From positions 1-32,289 of the forward strand of contig WRAJ01000028.1 in assembly GCA_009780245.1 (NCBI GenBank): a DNA stretch of 32,289 nucleotides, read 5' to 3'. This document shows positions 8,101 to 15,081 of this stretch, piece after piece; position 1 is the first letter of the stretch, and each line of letters starts with the position of its first letter. Source of the stretch: Turicibacter sp. (GTDB lineage Bacteria; Bacillota_I; Bacilli_A; MOL361; Turicibacteraceae). A program made the position numbers and the translations under genes. The notes beneath the pieces were generated by a model, which did not search any database, was not told the origin of the DNA, and worked only from the letters and a program-made list of their open reading frames with translations.

Positions 8101-10599
8101 GTGTCGGACCCTGGGTTTGCCAGGTTTGTAACGTTTGTTAATGCTTATCGTGATCGCACGTTGGATGAAACCGGACATTACCCAGTGCTTTTACACGCTG
8201 GAGATACGTTCTTTGGTCAGTCGATTACTAATTTGATGTGGGGAGAACCAGCGCTACGCATCCTGAACTTGTTAGGCATTAGATACGGCTCAATTGGAAA
8301 TCATGAGTTTAGTTGGCAAAATCGTTTATTAACTGAAAGTTTTAGTGAGACGGACCCAGTTAGGCGTGCAGAACTTTTAGAAGGGGTTAATCGAAATCCA
8401 AACCCGATTTGGGAAATACTGCCAGATGATCATCCATTGAATGTGGTTGAGGGCGGGATTCCGTTCTTAGCGGCTGACCTTGTTTATGAGGACGGTCATC
8501 CAAGAGCGGGTGAACATCCGGATTGGTTACAGCCATATGCCGTTTTAGATGATTGGTATGAAACGTATGGTGTTAGAGTGGCATTAGTTGGTTTAACGCA
8601 TCCGAATATGCCATCTTTAGTTGGCCCGATGGATCGTGCGGGATTAAACTTCAGAACGCCGAGATTGGTTCAAGGTGAAGACACTAACTTTGAATGGTTA
8701 GAAGAGATGATCACGATGTTACGTGATCCAGAAGGACCGTATGGCGTCAATGCGGTTGTTGCTCTTACGCATACAAGTTCTGGCAATTACAGCAACATGA
8801 TCGTTGATCGTTTGCAGCAAAGAGGAAATGCGCATTTTGATGGCTTCTTCTCTGGGCATTCGCACAACACGGTTAATGCGATTAGAACGTATGGTGATTT
8901 AAGCACGGCGGTTGTCCTTGGTGGGCATCATGCGCGTGGCTTAGGTGAGATTCAATTAGGCTTTGACGAAGATGGCCAATTGGTTCATTTGCAAGGGAAT
9001 TTAGAAGCTAACGTTCGTCCGTATGAGCCAGACCCAGAAGTGTTTGAATGGGTTCACGGTGTAGGCGCGACTTGGGAGCGAGAAGGAACGGGCAATAACA
9101 TTAACTTAGAGATTAGTAACCAACCCTCACTCGATGGCGATCGCGCTGATTGGGGCTGGGAACAAGTACGTGATTATTGGTGGGGAAGACCAGTTGGACC
9201 GCGTGTTACTTATGCGACAGGTAGCCAACACCACCGAAATCAATTCTTGGTCAACTTACTATACGACTATGTGACACGTGAGCTTGCAGGTGATTTATCT
9301 CACACAACCGGTGAGCCGTTTGCTGGAACCGTCATCATTAACAATCACTCATCTTGGCGTGGTCAAGATGCTTTGGAGTTAACTTGGGCACCAGATGATC
9401 AAGTGAACACGGCGCAATTAATGGCAGCTTTAACGTTCGAAAACACGATGCCATTATTTGAAATTCGCGGTCGTGATTTGATTGAAATGTTAAACATGCC
9501 AGGTGCTAATCGTGGTGAAGGCGAAACGAATACACCGGCAACACCAGGACGCATTACCGACCCAGAATCACCGTTTTACGGACAGCCAAACTGGTTTACG
9601 ATGCAAGGCTCAACGGTAACGGGTGCTTTCTATCAAGACGGTGTTTGGCACATGGCTTCAACGCTTGAGCCAATTTCACCAGACGGGATTTATCGCCTTG
9701 GTGCATCAAACCACTTATTTGGTGGATACGAGCAAAACGGTGGTCAGCATTGGCCGTTACCTGGCAATAATCACGGAAATGCGTTAGGGTTTGAAGTGAT
9801 TGACTTTATTGATGGAAATACGCAATTCGGTGCTGCTTATTATCGTGGGCCACGTCGTGCGATTCGCGATACTGAGACGGATATGCACATTACGATTCAA
9901 GAAACGTGGTTGCGTGAAACCGCACATCGTGCAGAATTAATTGACGAGGGTATCGCTTTAGCTTCATGGATTGAAGTTGAGGTAGCTGCTGGTGGGGAAG
10001 TAGACTTAGCGATTTGGGGTCTTGGCACAAGAACCTTCCCGGGTGCTTCGACGCATTCAGGATGGGGATTGCCTGCTTACGGTGCAGCAAATAACACGAC
10101 GCGTGATTTAGTGTTAAACGGAAGTGTTGTTCGCGCGACGGCAACCATTTACGCAGATTCAGACGATGTGTTCTTAGGTTGGTTTGCTGATGATGTGTTG
10201 GTGTCTCGTGATGAAGTGTTTATCTTCAATGCTGAAGGTCATATCACGTTAGAAGCTAGGTTTGGTGAAGAAGTGCCGCCAACTGAACCACCAACGGTAC
10301 CACCTACAACCGTACCGCCTGGAACGGAACCACCGACAGTGCCACCTGCAACTGAGCCGACAACGGTCCCATCTGTCACAGAACCAGTGACATGTCCGCC
10401 ATGTCCAGATGTTGAGTGTCCGCCATGTCCAACAGCACCACCAACATCAACTGCACCAACGGCGCCATCGCGTCCGGCTACAGCTTTACCAGAAACAGGC
10501 GCAGTGACAGGCTTATTCTTATTAGGAGGCCTCATCATTGGCGGTTCAGGAATCGCAATGGCAACAAAAAAAGCATCGGATAAGAACGATGCAGAGTAA
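5152..10599 (+). CDS. Cell-wall-anchored dual-domain 5'-nucleotidase/2',3'-cyclic phosphodiesterase (YfkN-like)
   Basis: This 1815-residue secreted enzyme is predicted to hydrolyse extracellular nucleotides or cyclic nucleotides for phosphate and nucleoside salvage. Order of parts: a signal peptide (cleavage near VFA, residue 30) and an acidic linker; calcineurin-like metallophosphatase 1 (DFHGH, Asp108/His110; GGDEF; GNHEF; GGHAHHT) with a 5'-nucleotidase C-terminal domain; an InlB-like repeat ending LVARFYG; and an OB-fold-like region with VSVHGVV-type strands. Phosphatase 2 follows (DFHG, Asp973/His975; AGDTFFG; GNHEF; SGHSHNT) with its own C-terminal domain, then a second InlB-like repeat and a Pro/Thr/Cys-rich stalk. 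The end is LPETG (1779-1783), a membrane helix and a charged tail. Metal ligands are complete in both halves. The LPETG signal implies a housekeeping SrtA located outside the window. B. subtilis YfkN has a similar two-phosphatase plan. Confidence 0.93.
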   Translation: MKHSFRYKKMLSLLLAFIMVFGAMPLSVFAEEASAISDVHIEETTTYETGEPTTDVADVVLDESDSYEEESPINIGEVCEEEPYIEEHAMDELALEDDLRIDLLTFADFHGHTARASANDNDPGAAQLVAYTEWLRAQNPDPQNVFIIGGGDEFHGYSLSNFHHGRNVVAVFDYLTRNQDFNMHVALGNHEFSHGIGRAYTLGEEVTLLAADLFYQTEENMPAGFTPSTGYGERPSFVRPYDVIEFPDHDVTIGVIGLMNTGMRNLVSGGLVQFDLRSIHAGADQAHKDHIHDLIDHLRDYYGVSAVVAATHLGGTSGAIEYVAANFDFDAIIGGHAHHTLAREHAGTPIIEAGQHGRNLGRFSFYFTEEGDLQDVTTWLTPQNAIRDFAPRAAGEFGVLGAHAGHPDWLDFAHHYDAVTDLLAPFIAEAEVHFGENLGPVGIYFNDRDSRDHWVTRLNLEYVSERLDDPSVIAVSNSGGWRNTGMWPRTPESPVYRRDIYTTMPFENLILIHQMYGRDVNIMLNSMGSNLRTGVHGTNDAWYITATGERITPYGHGHPNAQVYTVTGSNHTWTQDSNTWRFPGNAAGNRSDMHVIAEPQVLLRPIDGEADPREDWSTFIGRASSDSSVWTLNGAQMLRDSMEIATARRGEAGLEMISSTLTVAAEGYGTAIITAPFAPGDRTNNVNMHNTRVTVTATPDSGVEFLGWFAGEELVATTLAYSFTITENTELVARFYGESGDIPIVTAITVEEARAAEAGETISVHGVVTTTYAPGAAGNAFFLQSPTGTTPESGILVRVVGASEAQLAAFAGREVVVTGVRNGNVTGNGFMGLENVTVANLDGIENLGEATVPEAIPVTLEQLRDRHFQSMLVSVAVPVEITGSTTGAGGDPNRVVDAPGGGNFVIWQDPVAAGFNVGDEVLINRGVIHWWQARNEVQFRIINPATDLELYGEAYVPAPVDIDLTVTLTAFADFHGMMNSENSVSDPGFARFVTFVNAYRDRTLDETGHYPVLLHAGDTFFGQSITNLMWGEPALRILNLLGIRYGSIGNHEFSWQNRLLTESFSETDPVRRAELLEGVNRNPNPIWEILPDDHPLNVVEGGIPFLAADLVYEDGHPRAGEHPDWLQPYAVLDDWYETYGVRVALVGLTHPNMPSLVGPMDRAGLNFRTPRLVQGEDTNFEWLEEMITMLRDPEGPYGVNAVVALTHTSSGNYSNMIVDRLQQRGNAHFDGFFSGHSHNTVNAIRTYGDLSTAVVLGGHHARGLGEIQLGFDEDGQLVHLQGNLEANVRPYEPDPEVFEWVHGVGATWEREGTGNNINLEISNQPSLDGDRADWGWEQVRDYWWGRPVGPRVTYATGSQHHRNQFLVNLLYDYVTRELAGDLSHTTGEPFAGTVIINNHSSWRGQDALELTWAPDDQVNTAQLMAALTFENTMPLFEIRGRDLIEMLNMPGANRGEGETNTPATPGRITDPESPFYGQPNWFTMQGSTVTGAFYQDGVWHMASTLEPISPDGIYRLGASNHLFGGYEQNGGQHWPLPGNNHGNALGFEVIDFIDGNTQFGAAYYRGPRRAIRDTETDMHITIQETWLRETAHRAELIDEGIALASWIEVEVAAGGEVDLAIWGLGTRTFPGASTHSGWGLPAYGAANNTTRDLVLNGSVVRATATIYADSDDVFLGWFADDVLVSRDEVFIFNAEGHITLEARFGEEVPPTEPPTVPPTTVPPGTEPPTVPPATEPTTVPSVTEPVTCPPCPDVECPPCPTAPPTSTAPTAPSRPATALPETGAVTGLFLLGGLIIGGSGIAMATKKASDKNDAE

Positions 10600-10609
10600 T
10601 CAGTTTTGG

Positions 10610-10645
10610 AAAGTGGTGCATTTATTCAAATGCATCGCTTTTCAA
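10610..10645 (+). terminator. Terminator after the nucleotidase gene
   Basis: A 14-bp stem (10610-10623 with 10628-10641) containing two G-U pairs has a four-base loop and a short T-run. Confidence 0.65.
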
Positions 10646-10664
10646 TGAGGATGAGGAAGCAAAA

Positions 10665-10712
10665 AAAATCTTGCTGATCGAAACTCTTAAGAGTGCCAAT
10701 CAGCAAGATTTT
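10665..10712. terminator. Bidirectional terminator between convergent genes
   Basis: The arms AAAATCTTGCTGAT and ATCAGCAAGATTTT pair perfectly. Oligo-A on the left and oligo-T on the right supply U-runs for both strands. An inner palindrome, ACTCTTAAGAGT, fills the loop. It would end the nucleotidase transcript and the small minus-strand transcript. Confidence 0.8.
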
Positions 10713-10727
10713 TCGTTATATGATCTA

Positions 10728-10772
10728 ATACTAATACAAGCTTAAAATACGTCTAAAAGCTTGTATTAGTAT
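10728..10772. repeat. Perfect 16-bp inverted repeat
   Basis: ATACTAATACAAGCTT (10728-10743) and its exact reverse complement (10757-10772) surround a 13-nt AT-rich loop. It lies 6 bp past the stop of the minus-strand small ORF and has no T-run, so it is more likely an RNA-stabilising 3' hairpin or a protein site than a terminator. Confidence 0.8.
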
Positions 10773-10778
10773 AAGTTG

Positions 10779-10859
10779 TTAAAATACCGGTGGTCTAAAG
10801 ATTCCTAATATAAAATCGATAAGAATCCTAGCTGGTCTAACGAAAGTAACATCTCCCAT
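10779..10859 (-). CDS. Candidate 26-residue cationic/hydrophobic peptide
   Basis: The short reading frame begins MGDVTFVRPAR, continues through the hydrophobic segment ILIDFILGIF and ends RPPVF. I do not recognise a family. An AGGAGG RBS (10871-10876 on the + coordinate) lies 11 nt before the ATG. A well-formed promoter lies upstream, and a perfect hairpin plus a bidirectional terminator lie downstream, so all the signals of a real gene are present. The peptide has three Arg, two Asp and an amphipathic middle, which would suit a membrane-active peptide, a signalling peptide or a type I toxin. The function is unknown and coding potential from 26 codons alone is weak. Confidence 0.55.
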   Translation of the reverse strand: MGDVTFVRPARILIDFILGIFRPPVF

Positions 10860-10897
10860 AAAATTCTGCACCTCCTAATCTTTATTCCTAAGTGACA

Positions 10898-10926
10898 ATC
10901 ATACCACGATGGCGTATGATTTACAA
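10898..10926 (-). promoter_or_regulatory. Promoter for the minus-strand small ORF
   Basis: Read on the minus strand: TTGTAA (10926-10921), a 17-bp spacer and TATGAT (10903-10898). Transcription would begin roughly 30 nt before the small ORF. Confidence 0.6.
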
Positions 10927-11150
10927 TCAACTTTCACCATTGTTCCACAATAACTGATCTCATTGACAAAAGACATTTAATTTTTCAATTTTTACGACAA
11001 AATAAGCACAGAAAACATAAAGGTGATCGCACTACCCGTTTTTCATAGCTTACGACCGCCAACTGGTTTAAGACGAAAAATCGTTTGAATGAGAAACATC
11101 GCATTAAAGAATGATGCTGGCGCACTTCGACCGTTTTTGCGATGAACATG

Positions 11151-11159
11151 TGTTATGAT
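11151..11159 (+). promoter_or_regulatory. Extended -10 promoter element of the small lipoprotein gene
   Basis: TG-T-TATGAT fits an extended -10 box, and no good -35 is seen. The rest of 10927-11150 shows no ORF with an RBS and no recognised RNA. Confidence 0.45.
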
Positions 11160-11179
11160 TAAAATGGGGGATGATAATA

Positions 11180-11542
11180 ATGCGGAAATTGTTATTAGCT
11201 TGTTTACTTGTGTTTGTGCTCGCAGGTTGTGGCCATACGTTAATGGATGAAGCGCACCTTCAGGCGCATGAAGCCTTTAAAGCAGGCGATTATGTGCGTG
11301 GTAGTTTATTTCTTGCGGCAGGTTGTGATGCCCTACACCTACAAAGCATTTATTTGTTGCGAATGATTCATTGTGAAGCGTCACAAAATTTATTAGGTAT
11401 GATGGTGCTATGGTCAAACGTCCGCAGCGTAGAGGCAAGCTATGATTTTGTTGAATTAGCGGTCAGTGAATTTATCCACGATTTTTTACTCGAGCAAGTG
11501 GAAGCATCAGAATGGGAACACACCGTACACGTTTCAGACTAG
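11180..11542 (+). CDS. Small hypothetical lipoprotein
   Basis: This 120-residue protein has an N-terminal Arg-Lys, a hydrophobic core and the lipobox LAGC (Cys17), so it is probably lipid-anchored outside the membrane. The mature part is helical, with an AHEAFKAGDYVRGSLFLAAG segment resembling a single TPR-like hairpin, but no family is recognised. The ATG at 11180 is preferred over the in-frame ATG at 11171 because a GGGGG RBS (11166-11170) is correctly spaced only for the later one. A degenerate copy of the gene's last ~45 bp recurs at 16193. Confidence 0.72.
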   Translation: MRKLLLACLLVFVLAGCGHTLMDEAHLQAHEAFKAGDYVRGSLFLAAGCDALHLQSIYLLRMIHCEASQNLLGMMVLWSNVRSVEASYDFVELAVSEFIHDFLLEQVEASEWEHTVHVSD

Positions 11543-11641
11543 GCTTGATGGGAGCCTAGTTTTTTTTGCATAAAAATCGGTTGGAAATTGTAGAAAAATT
11601 ACTTTTTTTCGGTTTTTCGCTTGTAAAGCTTCGCTATGAGT
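11499..11641 (+). repeat. Direct repeat A: lipoprotein 3' end, terminator and spacer
   Basis: About 143 bp align with 16193-16344 at roughly 85 percent identity by eye. The shared blocks include GAACACACCGTACACGTTT, the terminator stem, TCGGTTTTTCGCTTG and TTCGCTATGAGT. The two copies bracket the MerR/MATE/xylanase cassette. Confidence 0.8.
11538..11567 (+). terminator. Terminator of the small lipoprotein gene
   Basis: The arms ACTAGGCT and AGCCTAGT, with a 7-nt loop, are followed by a run of seven further T residues. The stem overlaps the stop codon. Confidence 0.8.
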
Positions 11642-11666
11642 ACTATGCAGCCTCAATACTTATCAG
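11642..11666 (+). pseudogene. Probable scar of a deleted BspA-like gene
   Basis: ACTATGCAGCCTCAAT (11642-11657) is identical to 18864-18879 inside the BspA-like gene and is followed by CTTATCAG, also found 13 bp later there. It starts at the exact base where repeat A stops matching repeat B, as expected of a deletion junction. The match is short, so this remains tentative. Confidence 0.4.
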
Positions 11667-11717
11667 GCGATTTGTCTTTACTCTTTTGCATTTTCTTTAA
11701 AAAAATTATTTTACCTA

Positions 11718-11748
11718 TTGACTACGACGTTACGTCGTGGTGTATAAT
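11718..11748 (+). promoter_or_regulatory. MerR-type promoter/operator with 19-bp spacer
   Basis: TTGACT (11718-11723) and TATAAT (11743-11748) are 19 bp apart. The spacer contains the perfect dyad ACGACGT-T-ACGTCGT (11724-11738). Overlong spacers holding a dyad are the signature of promoters activated by MerR-family proteins, which untwist the DNA. A MerR gene is the second gene downstream, so autoregulation of this operon is the natural reading. Confidence 0.8.
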
Positions 11749-11818
11749 ACTTATTGTGAGGGGGGAATAGTATAATGTTCACATCGTTTGGCTATTCGAA
11801 TTAGCAGGAGGTGTTAGT

Positions 11819-12076
11819 GTGGAAGAAATTAGGGAGATGGAAGTTTACTTGAATGAGTTAGAAGTTCAATTTTCTGCAATAGAAGATGAAATGGATGAGG
11901 TTGAAGCGGTGCAAGATATGCTTGAGGAAGCAAAGGAAGTCTTTGAGGAGGCTAGCGAAATGTTAAAAGAAGCAAAAGATGGCTTCGAAAAGTTTAAGCA
12001 ATTACTCAAAAAGATTCAGGCTTTAACTAATGAACTTGATATTAAGATAGAAAGAGGTGATGGTATTGTCGAATGA
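11819..12076 (+). CDS. Small acidic coiled-coil protein
   Basis: This 85-residue protein starts at GTG with AGGAGG at 11806-11811 (7-nt spacing). It is almost wholly helical, with heptad-like repeats of Glu, Leu, Met and Phe (for example DMLEEAKEVFEEASEMLKEA), and has no signal peptide or membrane segment. It is the first gene of the MerR operon and its end overlaps the MerR start region, so the two are translationally coupled. No family is recognised. It could dimerise with the MerR effector domain, but that is a guess. Confidence 0.75.
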   Translation: MEEIREMEVYLNELEVQFSAIEDEMDEVEAVQDMLEEAKEVFEEASEMLKEAKDGFEKFKQLLKKIQALTNELDIKIERGDGIVE

Positions 12077-12887
12077 AAATGTTGCATCTGAAAAATTAAT
12101 GACGGTTGGTGAAATTGCTAAGGCAGCGGATGTTTCTGTTCGAACCATTCAATATTACGATCAATGTAACATTTTAAAAGCAACTGATTATAGTGAAGGT
12201 GGCTTTCGACTTTATTCAAATAAAGACCTTGTCATGGTATATCAGATTAAAAGTTTAAAACATATGGGATTAACCCTTAATGAGATTAAGAAACAACTTG
12301 TTTCCCTTGATGATCCTGAAAAAGTTTTAAGTATTGTGAGAAATCAAAAAGAAGCAATTATTAAAAATATTGAAAGTCTGCAGGATACGCTTGAAGCCAT
12401 TGAATTTTTTGAAGATGAAATAACCGTCAAAAATCGGGTTGACTTTGCGAAGTATGCCCAAATCATTACGGATGTTAAACATAGCCCTGATAGTTTATGG
12501 TTCTTTGTTGATATCATGGAGAAAAATTTACAGGAATACATTAATAAAATTGATGTAGCATCGAGGAAAACCATTATTAATGAGCTAATGAATGTTTTGG
12601 ATGAGATGATTCGCGCTCAAAAAGAAGGCATAAAGCCAAGAGGAAAAGAGGGGGAAGCTCTAGGCGCAAAATATTGGCAAATGGTTGAAAAGTTTTTAAG
12701 TGAAGTTCCAGAAAGTGATAATTCAAGTTTAATGTCAAGTTTAACTAATTTTGCTGATAATCTAGCAGGATTCACGACGGGATTTGCTGCGAAATGGAAT
12801 CAAATTGAACCATTTGTTATTGAAGCGATTGATGAATATTTTACAAATAGTCAAAGAGGTGGGCAGTATGATGAAAGCGATGGATAA
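12066..12887 (+). CDS. MerR-family transcriptional activator
   Basis: The winged-helix DNA-binding domain occupies the first ~75 residues: MTVGEIAKAADVSVRTIQYYDQ, then the wing containing EGGFRLYSNKDL, then HMGLTLNEIKKQL. A coiled-coil dimer helix and a ~140-residue helical C-terminal domain follow, presumably for effector sensing as in BltR/BmrR-type regulators of drug efflux. I prefer the TTG at 12066 because GAGG at 12054-12057 is then 8 nt away. ATG at 12060 is possible but sits only 2 nt from that RBS. It probably acts on the 19-bp-spacer promoter upstream and controls the MATE gene in the same operon. Confidence 0.87.
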   Translation: MSNENVASEKLMTVGEIAKAADVSVRTIQYYDQCNILKATDYSEGGFRLYSNKDLVMVYQIKSLKHMGLTLNEIKKQLVSLDDPEKVLSIVRNQKEAIIKNIESLQDTLEAIEFFEDEITVKNRVDFAKYAQIITDVKHSPDSLWFFVDIMEKNLQEYINKIDVASRKTIINELMNVLDEMIRAQKEGIKPRGKEGEALGAKYWQMVEKFLSEVPESDNSSLMSSLTNFADNLAGFTTGFAAKWNQIEPFVIEAIDEYFTNSQRGGQYDESDG

Positions 12888-13077
12888 AATGGAGTGGCTA
12901 TTTTGTCCCACTTGTAGAAGTAAAACGAGAGTTAAGGTTTTTGAAAAAACTGAGTTGAACAACTTTCCATTGTTTTGTCCCAAGTGCAAGAAAGAAGTTA
13001 AAATTAATGTGAAAAAGTTTAATATATCAATAATCCAAGAGCCAGACACAACAGATGCAGAGCCGATAAATGTGTAA
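12868..13077 (+). CDS. Cysteine-rich KTR-domain protein
   Basis: This 69-residue protein has two CxxC knuckles (FCPTCRSKTR and LFCPKCKKE), matching the small Cys-rich KTR family that is common on conjugative elements in Firmicutes. It is likely to bind zinc. The ATG at 12868 is chosen because GAGG (12856-12859) is 8 nt upstream. It overlaps the MerR gene by 20 bp. Function in this family is not established. Its presence supports a mobile origin for the operon. Confidence 0.8.
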   Translation: MMKAMDKMEWLFCPTCRSKTRVKVFEKTELNNFPLFCPKCKKEVKINVKKFNISIIQEPDTTDAEPINV

Positions 13078-13105
13078 TTTAACATGTTTATCGGTTTTTA
13101 TTTTT
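13063..13105 (+). terminator. Terminator/attenuator inside the MerR-MATE operon
   Basis: CCGATAAA (13063-13070) pairs with TTTATCGG (13087-13094), and a long T-rich run follows. It overlaps the stop of the KTR gene and precedes the membrane-protein/MATE pair, so it may reduce or condition exporter expression. Confidence 0.65.
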
Positions 13106-13127
13106 TAAAAAATAGGAGGAATTTTTA

Positions 13128-13427
13128 ATGAAAGACAAAGATTTAATGGAGTTTGCTGAAGAACGAGTGTGGTTTAGAGGATTTTTAAAATGTTTCTTCG
13201 TTGCGGGATTGCTAGTAAATATGATCTATGGCATATGGTGGAAACGAGCATATGAGAATAGTTTAATTCAACCCTTATCCTTCATTAGCGGTTGGCTTGT
13301 GGCAGTTATCGTATTGTTTTGGGTTTATAAGATGGACGTTCCAAAAAAAGTCAATCCGAAAGTTCAAGTAGAGTATGAAAAGCTGAAGAAAATGTCTAAA
13401 AATGTGAATGAGGAGCGGGTAAAATGA
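13128..13427 (+). CDS. Small membrane protein upstream of the MATE exporter
   Basis: This 99-residue protein is preceded by AGGAGG (13112-13117). Two membrane helices are visible, roughly residues 20-37 (FFVAGLLVNMIYGIWW) and 53-68 (GWLVAVIVLFWVYKM), followed by a basic cytoplasmic tail. Its stop overlaps the MATE start (ATGA), indicating translational coupling and probably a joint role at the membrane. No named family is recognised. Confidence 0.75.
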   Translation: MKDKDLMEFAEERVWFRGFLKCFFVAGLLVNMIYGIWWKRAYENSLIQPLSFISGWLVAVIVLFWVYKMDVPKKVNPKVQVEYEKLKKMSKNVNEERVK

Positions 13428-14836
13428 AAGATTTAGTTACAGAAAAAATGTATGTTTTAACGAAAGAGGAACAGGTAGAAATTTGCCCAGAAGAGGCGCA
13501 ACTAGATAAAGAAATTACCTTGCCGCTTCTCATGCAATTTGGGATACCGATTATTTTAGGAATGTTAATACTGAATGGTTTTGGCTTAGCAGATGGGGTT
13601 CTTTCCATGAGGGCTTTGGGAATGGAGGCACTTGCGACTGTTTCACTTATGACACCATTTTTTATGTTAGCTATGGGAATCGGGATGCTGTTTGCGGCAG
13701 GTGGTGGAGCGGTGATTGTTAGAAAGCTTGGGCAAGGATTATTTGCTGAGGCACGTCAGAATTTCGCGTTTACCAGCATCATCGCTGGTGTGATTGCCTT
13801 ACTTATTTCGATTGTTGTTTTCTTATTTCCTGAATTTGTTATTGGTTTATTAGGTGGCAATGATGAAATCATGGAAATGGCAAGCAGTTATTTAAGGATC
13901 GCAGTCTGGATGCTCCCGCCTTTTGTTTTAGGACAATTCTTCAATAGCTTTCTTATCGCTGATGGAAAACCGATGCTAGGAATGGGGTTAACCCTGTTAA
14001 ACTCTATTATTGGATTTGGATTAACTTACGGTGCGCTATTTTGGCTAGACCTTGGACTAAATGCACTTGGTTGGGTTGGAATCATTTCAGGGATTGGACC
14101 ATTGCTTCTCTATTTTTATTTATTTTCAAAAAAAGGGAATAAAACAGGGAATTTCTATTTTGTGAAACCGGCACTTGATTTTAAAGCATTAGGCGAAATT
14201 ATGTATAACGGATTCGCGGTTTTCATTCCAATGGCTTCAAGCGTTTTGCTTATGACATTCAAGAATAATGTGGTGGTTGAAATTGATGGAATTGGTGCGA
14301 TGGGTCTTGCTGTTGTCGGAATGGTCATGGGTCTTCATGGTCTTATTAACAATTTCTTTGGTGGTTATCTTCAAGGGGTTGGTGCGCTCATTTCCTTTAA
14401 TCACGGCAAGGGCAATCATACTAGACAGAGGAAGCTGTTTAAGTTAAATGTTAAAGTTTTTATGGTCTTATCTGTTATTACAATTCTGATTGGTTTCGTT
14501 TTTGCAGATCTTCTCGTTCGAATTTATGTACCAGTAGGAACAGAGATGCACACCATGGCAGTTCGTGGGTTAAGGATGATGTCTTTATCTTTCATCTCCA
14601 TTGGGATCAATGCCCTCGCTGGAGGACAGTTTACGGCACTAGGGAAAGGGGGAGTTGCCGTTACATTAGGACTTCTTAGAACTGTTATTTTAGATTTAGG
14701 CTTTATATTGATTCTACCAAGGCTCTTTGGATTAACTGGTGTCTGGATGACGATGCCAATTGCGGAAGGTGTTGCGGTGTTATTTTCTATTGGCTTATTG
14801 GTATTCTTCGGTAAGAAGTATCATTATCTTGGTTAG
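13424..14836 (+). CDS. MATE-family multidrug efflux transporter
   Basis: This 470-residue integral membrane protein has about twelve helices in two six-helix halves and an extra ~25-residue acidic N-terminus. MATE landmarks include ADGVLSMRALGMEALATVSLMTPF in the first half, AAGGGAVIVRKLGQG, and the second-half segment GVGALISFNHGKGN. The family exports cationic drugs and dyes using a Na+ or H+ gradient. The overlapping start and the MerR activator suggest induction by a transported compound. It resembles MepA-type rather than DinF-type members, but subfamily assignment by eye is uncertain. Confidence 0.9.
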   Translation: MKDLVTEKMYVLTKEEQVEICPEEAQLDKEITLPLLMQFGIPIILGMLILNGFGLADGVLSMRALGMEALATVSLMTPFFMLAMGIGMLFAAGGGAVIVRKLGQGLFAEARQNFAFTSIIAGVIALLISIVVFLFPEFVIGLLGGNDEIMEMASSYLRIAVWMLPPFVLGQFFNSFLIADGKPMLGMGLTLLNSIIGFGLTYGALFWLDLGLNALGWVGIISGIGPLLLYFYLFSKKGNKTGNFYFVKPALDFKALGEIMYNGFAVFIPMASSVLLMTFKNNVVVEIDGIGAMGLAVVGMVMGLHGLINNFFGGYLQGVGALISFNHGKGNHTRQRKLFKLNVKVFMVLSVITILIGFVFADLLVRIYVPVGTEMHTMAVRGLRMMSLSFISIGINALAGGQFTALGKGGVAVTLGLLRTVILDLGFILILPRLFGLTGVWMTMPIAEGVAVLFSIGLLVFFGKKYHYLG

Positions 14837-14892
14837 TGAAGCATTGGGAAATAACATTTTTATCTTAATATTCAAAGGAGGTTACAGTAAAA

Positions 14893-15046
14893 ATGATACT
14901 TAAAAACGGGCAGGAAATTGTGATTCGTAAAGCGATTATTGATTATTGTAACATGATTGGTGGTGAGAATGGTAATCTCCTTTTTGGTAAAAATGAATTT
15001 GGAATGACCTTAGAACAAGAAAAAGTATTTTATTGAGGAAATGGTA
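14893..15046 (+). pseudogene. N-terminal remnant of a GNAT acetyltransferase, frameshifted
   Basis: AAGGAGG is well placed before the ATG. The 47-codon frame starts MILKNGQEIVIRKA and contains GGENGNLLFGKNEFG, a typical start for one GNAT acetyltransferase subgroup. It stops at 15034-15036. Removing one T from the TTTT run before the stop restores the family-like continuation VFIEEMVGFEIDY to about 15046, so a +1 frameshift broke it. The acetyl-CoA-binding part is absent, so the gene is also truncated, just ahead of the xylanase RBS. Confidence 0.7.
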
Positions 15047-15081
15047 GGTTTTGAGATTGATTATAGGAGGAGTGAGATACA

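Noticed and set aside
10239..10538. Long glycine/valine-rich open frame on the minus strand
   Set aside because: It is the antisense of the Pro/Thr-rich stalk of the nucleotidase and has no RBS; its composition is a mirror of that repeat.
10728..10772. Reading the perfect hairpin as a transcription terminator
   Set aside because: Neither strand has a U-run after the stem, and a complete bidirectional terminator already lies at 10665-10712.
12784..12867. Longer N-terminus for the Cys-rich KTR protein
   Set aside because: The upstream ATG has no RBS and lies deep within the MerR gene; the ATG at 12868 has a well-spaced GAGG.
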